From the NCBI GenBank assembly GCA_937960715.1, contig CALGOO010000084.1:1-20711 (forward strand): a stretch of DNA of 20,711 nt, in the 5' to 3' direction. This stretch comes from an uncultured Candidatus Competibacteraceae bacterium. GTDB lineage: Bacteria > Pseudomonadota > Gammaproteobacteria > Competibacterales > Competibacteraceae. Positions 14,909 through 20,711 of the stretch are shown here, piece by piece; position 1 is the first letter of the stretch, and every line of letters begins with the position of its first letter. Under the pieces are notes generated by a model, which had not been told where the DNA came from, made no database searches, and saw nothing but the letters and a program-made list of their open reading frames with translations. The translations under genes were made by a program, and so were the position numbers.

Positions 14909-15743
14909 CGCCGCCGTCAGCCTCGGCAACTATGTTCTCCACCGGGCTTTCCTCGACATTCAACTCGATGCGCCGAATGTCCAGCACAGGATACTCGCCC
15001 TGATCGGTCGCCAACATCCGCTGGCCCAGTCCCCGACAGACGTCCGCCTCACCTTCCAGCCATTCGGTCTTGCGTCCCAGCTGCACCAGTGAATCGGCGC
15101 TGGCCTCGGAACCGGGATAGCGCGCTGGGATCAGGCCGACGGTTTCGCCACCATTGGCCCAGGTGAACCGCGCCGGCATCCAGACATAATCCCGCAGATC
15201 GGCGGGTTGCTCCAATACAATGGTCCGAATCCGCTGGAACGGAATCCAGTAATAACGACCGTTGACGATGGCTTCGAGCATCGGTCCCAGCCGGGGGTCG
15301 GCATCGGCCAGCCAGGCGAACGGTTGGCCATCCAGCGTTCCCGCCGTCGCCGGTGCCGTTTCAAAGGCCTGGTCGCGCACCCTCTGGGCTTGGGCGGCGT
15401 GACCTTCGGCAGTCAGTCGCACGGCTTCCAGCAGCAACGCCACCCAGGGCGCGGGATCGCCGAACACCAGCGGCGAGCGCCGGCCCGCGAAAACGTCCGC
15501 CCGCACCAGTTCGCAACGGATGGCTTCGCGATAGGTCTGCGCCATCGGCAGCGATGAGGCGTCCATCTCGCTCAGCACGTTCAACTGGTTCAACGCCCGC
15601 TCCCACTGCCCCAGCACCGCTAGCAGTTGAAACAAAAAAACACGATATTTGGCGTTGGCGGGCTCCTTGCGCACTTGGGCCTGCAATTCGGCCAGGGCGT
15701 CTCGCACCCGTCCTTCGCGTAGACTCTGCTCGGCTGGCATCAT
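14901..15743 (-). CDS. tagJ: T6SS accessory protein TagJ (ImpE/SciE family)
   Basis: A 280-aa TagJ protein. In P. aeruginosa HSI-I the homologue binds the N-terminal helix of TssB and ClpV, and is thought to tune sheath recycling. The first ~90 residues form helical TPR-like pairs (SLREGRVRDALAELQAQVRKEP, KYRVFLFQLLAVLGQWERAL). The rest is the typical ImpE region with FAWLADADPRLGPMLEAI, NGRYYWIPFQRI and DYVWMPARFTWANGG. The first of two adjacent ATGs (15743) is chosen, with AGGGAAGG six bases upstream. It lies between hcp and tssE as in HSI-I. TagJ is found only in a subset of T6SS loci, so it helps class this one as HSI-I-like. Confidence 0.93.
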   Translation of the reverse strand: MMPAEQSLREGRVRDALAELQAQVRKEPANAKYRVFLFQLLAVLGQWERALNQLNVLSEMDASSLPMAQTYREAIRCELVRADVFAGRRSPLVFGDPAPWVALLLEAVRLTAEGHAAQAQRVRDQAFETAPATAGTLDGQPFAWLADADPRLGPMLEAIVNGRYYWIPFQRIRTIVLEQPADLRDYVWMPARFTWANGGETVGLIPARYPGSEASADSLVQLGRKTEWLEGEADVCRGLGQRMLATDQGEYPVLDIRRIELNVEESPVENIVAEADGGDG

Positions 15744-15770
15744 GCGGCACCTTCCCTAATCTTTCAGAAG

Positions 15771-15820
15771 ATGAAGAAAACACCGCGCATCCGGACCCAT
15801 CGGGTCTTTCGAACGCGCGG
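15771..15820 (-). terminator. Hairpin with T-rich tail after hcp (terminator or attenuator)
   Basis: On the minus strand CCGCGC (15820-15815) pairs with GCGCGG (15788-15783). Between them lies a second stem, GACCC/GGGTC with a 3-base loop (15794-15806). The stem is followed by TGTTTTCTTC. It lies 38 bases past the hcp stop and just before the tagJ ribosome site, so it may end most hcp transcripts and let a fraction run into tagJ-tssE-F-G. Confidence 0.45.
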
Positions 15821-15857
15821 AGTTGGATCGCAACCGGGAACCATCCCGCTTCCGCGG

Positions 15858-16343
15858 TTACATCTTCTTGTTGGTCTTGACATCCCAGCCCGACTTGCCC
15901 GCCGACTTGGTCGCGCCCTTCTCATCCTGGGTGAAGTATTCCTGCGTCACCGAGGTAAAGTTCAGGGACAGACTCTCGACCGGCAAACCCTCGCCGGCAC
16001 CGCCGGTCTGGTAGCTGCTGACCATGACATCCTTGAATTTGAACTCCAGGAATTTCGCCTGGCCGCCTTCCTTGCCGGTCGGCTTGCGCATGACCAGCGT
16101 TGCGTCCGGATAGTGGTGGCCCGAGGCGCACGACAGAAACAGTACCGGCGACGCCCCGCAAAAATGCATGGTGAAGTGGAAATCCTGCATATTCACCTTG
16201 CTGGCGCCCAAGCCGGTGCCGTGGCCGGCGGTGCCCATTTGCGACGCGCCCCAGGACCAGCTCAGCACTTCGATCCATTCCTTGAATTCGAAATCCTTGC
16301 ACTCGCCCTTCACGTCGCCAATCTTCAGAAATGAGTCAGCCAT
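15858..16343 (-). CDS. hcp: T6SS inner-tube protein Hcp (TssD)
   Basis: A 161-aa Hcp1-family protein whose hexameric rings stack into the tube that is shot out with effectors. The family sequence is clear throughout: MADSFLKIGDVKGECKD, IEVLSWSWGASQ, the VNMQDFHFTMHFCGASPVLF block, DATLVMRKPTG, LEFKFKDVMVSSYQTGG and LSLNFTSVTQEYFTQDEKG. Length is standard and it has no fused effector domain. The ATG at 16343 has GAGGAA six bases upstream. There are 242 bases between tssC and hcp, holding a stem-loop and a sigma-54-type site, so hcp can be expressed by itself. The start-to-site distance gives a leader of about 115 bases. Confidence 0.97.
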   Translation of the reverse strand: MADSFLKIGDVKGECKDFEFKEWIEVLSWSWGASQMGTAGHGTGLGASKVNMQDFHFTMHFCGASPVLFLSCASGHHYPDATLVMRKPTGKEGGQAKFLEFKFKDVMVSSYQTGGAGEGLPVESLSLNFTSVTQEYFTQDEKGATKSAGKSGWDVKTNKKM

Positions 16344-16466
16344 CGTTGTTTCCTCGCATGTGGTGCAAACATTGGGAACGGTTCAACCCGTCGCTTCGAT
16401 CAACGGCGCTCTCGCAACCTGGTCCGAGGCGCGAAAGACTGCTAGTTCCGTCGTCGCTTACAGATA

Positions 16467-16485
16467 TAGCACATCATATGCCAAA
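16467..16485 (-). promoter_or_regulatory. Sigma-54-type -24/-12 promoter upstream of hcp
   Basis: The minus strand reads TTGGCATATGATGTGCTA. It has GG (16482-16481) and GC (16470-16469) exactly ten bases apart, the rule for sigma-54, with most of the TTGGCAC-N5-TGC[AT] consensus kept. It lies in an AT-rich pocket 124 bases before the hcp start. hcp operons of several Vibrio and Aeromonas T6SS loci are driven by sigma-54 with a VasH activator. No such activator is in this window. Confidence 0.6.
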
Positions 16486-16532
16486 ATCAATTTATTGTTT
16501 TAAAAGGCTATTTTATTAGTAGACCGTCCGCC

Positions 16533-16569
16533 GGACCAGAATGGGCTTCCTGTCCACCCACTCTGGCCC
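16533..16569 (-). terminator. 13-bp stem-loop just after tssC
   Basis: Read on the minus strand, the 13 bases at 16569-16557 pair fully (two G-T) with 16545-16533 across an 11-base loop, starting 16 bases past the tssC stop. A short AT-rich stretch follows rather than a clean T-run. It may stop or trim the tssABC transcript before hcp, or protect its 3' end. Confidence 0.55.
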
Positions 16570-16585
16570 GTCCAACCGCGTCGGA

Positions 16586-18082
16586 TCAGGCGCCCTTGAC
16601 CGAGGGCAACTTGGACACCAGCCGCAGCGACACGGTAAGGCCTTCCAACTGGTAATGCGGGCGCAGGAAAAACTTCGAGGTGTAGTAACCTGGATTGCCC
16701 TCCACTTCCTGCACCACCACCTCGGCGGCCGCCAGGGGTTTCATCGCCTTGGTTTCCTCGCTGGAAATGGCGGGATTGCCGTCCACGTAGTTGTAAATCC
16801 ACTCCTGCAACCAGCGTTCGAGCGATTCCCGCTCCTTGAACGAGCCGATCTTGTCGCGCACCATGCATTTCAGATAGTGCGCGAATCGGCACACCGCGAA
16901 CAGATACGGCAGCCGGGCCGACAGGTTGGCGTTGGCGGTCGCGTCCGGATCGTCGTACTCGGTGGGTTTCTGCAGCGACTGCGCGCCGATGAAAGCGGCG
17001 AAGTCGCTGTTTTTCTTGTGAATCAGCGGCATGAAGCCGTTTTTGGCCAGCTCCGCCTCGCGCCGGTCGCTGATGGCGATCTCGGTCGGACACTTCATGT
17101 CCACGCCGCCATCGTCGGTGGGAAAGGTGTGGGTCGGCAGGAATTCCACCGCCCCGCCGGACTCGATGCCGCGAATTCGGGTGCACCAGCCATACAGCTT
17201 GAAGGCCCGAGTGATGTTGGTCGCCATCGCGTAGGCCGAATTGGCCCAGGTGTACTTGTGGTGATCGGCGCCTTCCACGTCTTCCTCGAAATCGAACTCC
17301 TCGATGGGATCGGATTTCGCGCCGTAAGGCCGCCGCGCCAGAAATCGCGGCATCGCCAGGCCGATGTAGCGGGAATCCTCGGACTCGCGCAGCGATCGCC
17401 ACGCGGCGTATTCCGGCGTCTGGAAAATCTTGGTCAGGTCGCGCGGGTTGCTCAGCTCCTGCCAGGAATCCATTTGCATGACCGTGGGCGCGGCGGCGGC
17501 GATGAACGGGGTATGCGACGCGGCGGCGACCTGGGACATCTCGCGCAGCAACTCCACATCCGGCGGACTGTGGTCGAAATAGTAATCGCCCACCAGACAT
17601 CCGAACGGCTCGCCGCCAAACTGGCCGTACTCTTCCTCGTAGACCTTCTTGAACAGCGGACTCTGATCCCAGGCGGTGCCCTTGAACTTCCGCAGTGTCT
17701 TGCGCAACTCGTTCTTGGAGATGTTCATCACCCGGATTTTCAGCATCTCGTCGGTTTCGGTGTTGTTGACGAGGTAGTGCAGACCGCGCCAGGCGCTTTC
17801 GAGTTGCTGGAAATCCGGATGGTGGATGACCAGGTTAACCTGTTCCGTCAGCTTGCGGTCGATGGCCGCGATCATCGACTCGATCGATTTGAGCACGTCC
17901 TTCGAAATCAGCGGCGTGTACTGCAACGCCTGCTCGGCCAGGGTCTTGACCGCGTTTTCGACCGCCTCCCTGGCCTGATCGGACTTGGGCTTGAACTCTC
18001 GTTGCAACAGCGAGGAAAAGTCGCTGGCTTCCAGCGTCTGGATTTCAGGCTGAGCCTGGGCGCTTGGACTGGTTTCGGCCAT
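16586..18082 (-). CDS. tssC: T6SS sheath large subunit TssC (VipB)
   Basis: A 498-aa TssC, which with TssB forms the contractile sheath. Near the N terminus the stretch DFSSLLQREFKPKSDQAREAV is the region ClpV grabs after contraction. Then come the highly conserved blocks IDRKLTEQVNLVIHHPDFQ, LESAWRGLHYLV, EEEYGQFGGEPFGCLVGDY and TPFIAAAAP, plus FGAKSD-like RRPYGAKSDPIEEFDFEED, KYTWANSAYAMATNI and, at the end, FFLRPHYQLEGLTVSLRLVSKLP. The length is typical (~490-500 aa). The ATG at 18082 has GAGGAG about 9 bases upstream and lies 6 bases after the tssB stop, so the two sheath subunits are made together. Confidence 0.97.
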   Translation of the reverse strand: MAETSPSAQAQPEIQTLEASDFSSLLQREFKPKSDQAREAVENAVKTLAEQALQYTPLISKDVLKSIESMIAAIDRKLTEQVNLVIHHPDFQQLESAWRGLHYLVNNTETDEMLKIRVMNISKNELRKTLRKFKGTAWDQSPLFKKVYEEEYGQFGGEPFGCLVGDYYFDHSPPDVELLREMSQVAAASHTPFIAAAAPTVMQMDSWQELSNPRDLTKIFQTPEYAAWRSLRESEDSRYIGLAMPRFLARRPYGAKSDPIEEFDFEEDVEGADHHKYTWANSAYAMATNITRAFKLYGWCTRIRGIESGGAVEFLPTHTFPTDDGGVDMKCPTEIAISDRREAELAKNGFMPLIHKKNSDFAAFIGAQSLQKPTEYDDPDATANANLSARLPYLFAVCRFAHYLKCMVRDKIGSFKERESLERWLQEWIYNYVDGNPAISSEETKAMKPLAAAEVVVQEVEGNPGYYTSKFFLRPHYQLEGLTVSLRLVSKLPSVKGA

Positions 18083-18088
18083 GGTTCA

Positions 18089-18610
18089 TCACTCCTCGGC
18101 GGCGGGCGTCGCGGGTTCCTGGGGCTTGGGCGCCGTCGCCAGCGCCTGCAACAGGCTCGGATCGTTCAAGACCTTGGCGATCAGGTCCTCGGCGCCGGTT
18201 TTGCCGTCCATGTAAGTCATCAAGTTGGTCAGTTGCTGGCGGGCCTGGAGCAAACGGTTCAAGGAGTCGACCTTGCGCGCCACGGCGGCCGGGGAAAAAT
18301 CGTCCATGCTTTCGAAAGTCAGATCCACGCTCAATTCGCCTTCACCCGTCAGGGTGTTGGGCACCCGGAACGCCGCCCGCGGTTTCATCGCCTTCATGCG
18401 GCTGTCGAAGTTGTCCACGTCGATCTCGAGAAACTTGCGGTCGGCCACCGGCGCCAGCGGGTCGACCGGCTTGCCGGACAGATCGGCCATCACGCCCATC
18501 ACGAAGGGCAACTGGACTTTTTTCTGCGAACCGTACACCTCGACGTCGTACTCGATTTGCACGCGCGGCGCCCGGTTGCGAGCAATAAACTTCTGACTGC
18601 TCATCGCCAT
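18089..18610 (-). CDS. tssB: T6SS sheath small subunit TssB (VipA)
   Basis: A 173-aa TssB. It has the family run APRVQIEYDVEVYGSQKKVQLPFVMGVMADLSG (split here only by length: the core is VQLPFVMGVMADLSG), then FLEIDVDNFDSRMKAMKPR, LTFESMDDFSPAAVARKV and the helical LLQARQQLTNLMTYMDGK. It ends in a short Ala/Pro/Glu tail. The ATG at 18610 has GAGGAGA about 8 bases upstream; a second in-frame ATG is two codons later. The N terminus that TagJ recognises in HSI-I systems is short here. It is preceded by tssA (gap 90 bases) and followed by tssC. Confidence 0.97.
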   Translation of the reverse strand: MAMSSQKFIARNRAPRVQIEYDVEVYGSQKKVQLPFVMGVMADLSGKPVDPLAPVADRKFLEIDVDNFDSRMKAMKPRAAFRVPNTLTGEGELSVDLTFESMDDFSPAAVARKVDSLNRLLQARQQLTNLMTYMDGKTGAEDLIAKVLNDPSLLQALATAPKPQEPATPAAEE

Positions 18611-18700
18611 CGGAATATCTCCTCATCTCACTCGAATCACGCCATGGCGGCTACCCAGCGGTAACCTAGCTCATCAGTCAACTACTTTGGAGTATAGTCG

Positions 18701-19759
18701 CTAGTCGGCATTCTCGCCTTGAATACCGAAAATCAGGGTCGCCTGCTCGGTTCCGCCGGGCGCGAGATCGTTCAAAATCGCCATGAAGTCCTTGGTCACC
18801 AGGCTCCTGGCGCGTTTCAACAAAAAAGGCACGGGGCTGGAAGGTTCGTGGCGATGAAAGTACTCGCAAATCTTGTCCAGCATCCGCATCGCCTCTTCAC
18901 GGCTGGTGATTTCACCCACCACCAGCCGCTGTCCGCTGCCGGCGGCTTCGGACGAACCCGCATCCGCGGGTTCGTCCGCCGACGCCTCGCCGGCTGGACC
19001 CGCGCCCTGCTGTTGCAATTGTTCGGCCAACGCCTGCCGAATTTCCTTCAGCACCCCAACCAGCGCGCTCAGGTCCGGCGCCTGGGTCACGCCGATCCGA
19101 TCGGTCAACTGGGCTTCGATCCGTTCGGCCCGCGCCATGGCCTCCGCCACCGCCGCCGCGACGGTCCGCGCGTTCTCCGGACCGACCTCCTGAAATGCAC
19201 CATCGATCTTGGCCTGGGTCGGCGGCTCCGCCTGGTTGTCGGTCGTCACCGGGGTCAACACGCCAGCGGCGATCTGGATATCGCGCAGGCTGAATCGTCC
19301 CAGCACGCGCGAACTGACCAACGGCGTTTCCCGCAAGGCCCGCAGGGTAGCTTCCGGATCGCACAACGCCACGATGGTGTTGATCCGCAGGGTCGGATCG
19401 TTGTCGTCATCGGGATCGAGCCGGGGGTAGACATCGTCCCAATACCGTTCGATCAAGCCATCCACCAGGGCCAAGCCGTCGGCGAAGCCGACCAAGCCAT
19501 CGACCTGCAGCAGAGCGCGCGTCAGACACACCGCCACCCGCAAATCCCGGGTGCGTTCGAACAGGGCCAGCGCCGTCTTTCGGACGCCGCGCCAGTCGGG
19601 CGGCTCCGCCGGAATGATGGTGTCGCCGTATTGGCGTTCCGGCGTTTCCTGCGCCAGCTTCTCCATCTCGGCAAAGGCCGGGTCGTATTCGAGATCCTCG
19701 CCGCAGGGCGCGGCGGCGGCGATCTCGCCGAGCAACTCCTCGATGTCAATCACACTCAT
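18701..19759 (-). CDS. tssA: T6SS assembly protein TssA (ImpA_N family)
   Basis: A 352-aa TssA, which primes tube and sheath assembly at the baseplate. The N-terminal ImpA domain is clear: PCGEDLEYDPAFAEME, DWRGVRKTALALFERTRDLRVAVCLTRALL, and GLALVDGLIERYWDDVYPRLDPDDDNDPTLRI. A Gln/Gly/Ala/Glu-rich hinge (~250-275) leads to the C-terminal helix region REEAMRMLDKICEYFHRHEPSSPVPFLLKRA and DFMAILNDLAP. This short C-terminal region is that of the short TssA class, as in P. aeruginosa TssA1. The ATG at 19759 has only a weak AGG ten bases upstream. It leads the minus-strand operon and diverges from tagH over 160 bases. Confidence 0.94.
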   Translation of the reverse strand: MSVIDIEELLGEIAAAAPCGEDLEYDPAFAEMEKLAQETPERQYGDTIIPAEPPDWRGVRKTALALFERTRDLRVAVCLTRALLQVDGLVGFADGLALVDGLIERYWDDVYPRLDPDDDNDPTLRINTIVALCDPEATLRALRETPLVSSRVLGRFSLRDIQIAAGVLTPVTTDNQAEPPTQAKIDGAFQEVGPENARTVAAAVAEAMARAERIEAQLTDRIGVTQAPDLSALVGVLKEIRQALAEQLQQQGAGPAGEASADEPADAGSSEAAGSGQRLVVGEITSREEAMRMLDKICEYFHRHEPSSPVPFLLKRARSLVTKDFMAILNDLAPGGTEQATLIFGIQGENAD

Positions 19760-19919
19760 CGTTGCACGCCTGGTTCGGTTGCGAGTGGTTCACAGTATAG
19801 CCCCGCTTGGCGCGATTGCGCGGGCGGTATAGACTGCGTTGCGAATAATCCGACACCTCCGGTTCGAGGAGTTTCGCGTCAGCGCGCAAAGCGGCTTCCC
19901 TGTCAACGGACATCGCGTC
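19760..19919. promoter_or_regulatory. Divergent tssA / tagH promoter region
   Basis: 160 bases without a gene between two diverging T6SS genes, so promoters for both must lie here or just inside. On the minus strand TATACT (19799-19794) could be the -10 for tssA, without a good -35. On the plus strand TTGGCG (19807-19812) and TATAGA (19828-19833), 15 bases apart, are a weak match for tagH. No GG-N10-GC site was found. Confidence 0.35.
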
Positions 19920-20711
19920 ATGCCCCTGAAATTGACCATCACTAGCTTTCAGCGGCTTTCTCCTGGTCAGGAAACTGGCAAGATTCTGGACCGCGGCTCC
20001 CTCAGCATCGGCCGCGCGGCGCAGAATGGCTGGATCCTGCAGGATCCGGAGCGCATCCTATCCAGCAATCACTGCGTCGTCCATTACCAGGACGGCGGGT
20101 ACTTCCTCACCGACACCAGCACCAACGGCACGTTCCTCAACGACTCCGAACAGCGTATCCCGCGCAATCAGACGATCCGGCTCAGGGACGGCGACCACTT
20201 CGTTCTGGGCGAATACGAAATCGAAGCGAGCCTGATTCCCGGCGCGGAGGAACTGACGGAAACCGAACCGGCAGGCCCCATTACCGATGTCGTGCTGGCG
20301 CCGCGAGGCTTGCCCGCCGTCGGCGTGGCCAGTTTGGGTGGCGGCCTGGCCGCCCCGGACCAGCCGTCCTTCGCCGACCTGCTGGCCGAGGAACCCGATC
20401 ATCTGAATCTCCAGCCCCCCGGTGGACGCCCCGCCAAGGGCGCCGTGGCCACCGAGCCGCCGCCCGACCCGCTCACCCCGGACCGGGCCTTTTTCGAACC
20501 ACCAGAACTGGCGGCTGGAGCGCCGCCGCCCCTGCCCACGCCGCCAACTCCGGAACCGGCGGCGGCCGAGGCTGCTCCACCGACCTCGTCCCGCGCTGAA
20601 ACCGAATCCCCTCTCCCGACGGCGCCCGAAGCGCCCCCGGCGCCCGCCGCCGAATCCGGCGAGATGCTCATCCCCGACGACTGGTGGCTGGCGCCGCCGG
20701 CCGCTCCGCCA
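19920..20711 (+). CDS. tagH: T6SS-associated FHA-domain protein TagH/Fha1 (3' end outside window)
   Basis: Open from the ATG at 19920 to the window end: 264 codons, no stop. Residues ~1-105 are an FHA domain, which binds phosphothreonine. The conserved GR is at 31-32 (LSIGRAAQNGW), the Ser/His block is at 48-51 (SSNH in place of the more common SRxH), and STNGT is at 67-71. A long Pro/Ala/Glu-rich linker (~120-245) follows, then the IPDDWW motif (about 253-258) seen in TagH-family T6SS proteins. In P. aeruginosa the homologue Fha1 is phosphorylated by PpkA and promotes assembly. The place beside tssA and the divergent orientation match that system. Only a weak ribosome site (GGA) precedes the ATG. 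The C-terminal VI_FHA domain should lie beyond the edge. Confidence 0.88.
   Translation, partial: MPLKLTITSFQRLSPGQETGKILDRGSLSIGRAAQNGWILQDPERILSSNHCVVHYQDGGYFLTDTSTNGTFLNDSEQRIPRNQTIRLRDGDHFVLGEYEIEASLIPGAEELTETEPAGPITDVVLAPRGLPAVGVASLGGGLAAPDQPSFADLLAEEPDHLNLQPPGGRPAKGAVATEPPPDPLTPDRAFFEPPELAAGAPPPLPTPPTPEPAAAEAAPPTSSRAETESPLPTAPEAPPAPAAESGEMLIPDDWWLAPPAAPP

Noticed and set aside
18611..18700. TTGACT in the tssA-tssB gap as a possible internal promoter
   Set aside because: No acceptable -10 hexamer follows at 16-18 bases. Co-transcription from tssA is the simpler reading.

Overview
The window is GC-rich and gene-dense. It reads as the chromosome of a gammaproteobacterium that stores glycogen. 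A Competibacter/Contendobacter-like or Chromatiales-like host would fit the codon use, the GlgB sequence and the large acetyl-CoA hydrolase/transferase. That placement is inference from gene content and overall look; no 16S or marker gene is present.

Left part (1-4600): the 3' end of glgB (+), with an unusual acidic/proline tail; a convergent ~726-aa acetyl-CoA hydrolase/transferase (-) with a good extended -10 promoter; a SnoaL-like ester-cyclase-fold protein (+); and a small acyl carrier protein (-).

Middle and right part (4594-20711): one half of a type VI secretion (T6SS) locus. Reading leftwards on the minus strand from 19759 the order is tssA, tssB, tssC, hcp (tssD), tagJ, tssE, tssF, tssG, then a small accessory insert, then clpV (tssH) and two tandem TPR-methyltransferase genes. 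The FHA gene tagH/fha1 diverges on the plus strand and runs off the right end. The order fha1 <-> tssA-B-C-hcp-tagJ-E-F-G-clpV is that of the Pseudomonas aeruginosa HSI-I cluster. The membrane complex (tssJ, K, L, M), VgrG, PAAR and kinase/phosphatase genes are not in the window and probably follow tagH. TssB/TssC form the contractile sheath, Hcp the inner tube, TssE/F/G the baseplate, and TssA primes assembly. ClpV recycles the sheath, possibly with TagJ, and TagH transduces phosphorylation signals.

Three places depart from the stock T6SS layout. (1) hcp appears to be its own transcription unit: a 13-bp stem-loop follows tssC, then a sigma-54-type -24/-12 site (GG-N10-GC), and a hairpin with a T-rich tail follows hcp. 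(2) Between tssG and clpV sits a less GC-rich insert (about 10113-11520). It has two small genes with export signals, one carrying a 24-bp x5 minisatellite, plus a ~170-bp structured repeat-like element. The element's 24-bp closing stem is fully paired only in the plus-strand RNA. (3) Where HSI-I has vgrG after clpV, this locus has two tandem paralogous TPR + SAM-methyltransferase genes, tightly coupled to clpV, followed by the ACP gene.

No rRNA, tRNA, CRISPR array, integrase or intact insertion sequence was seen.
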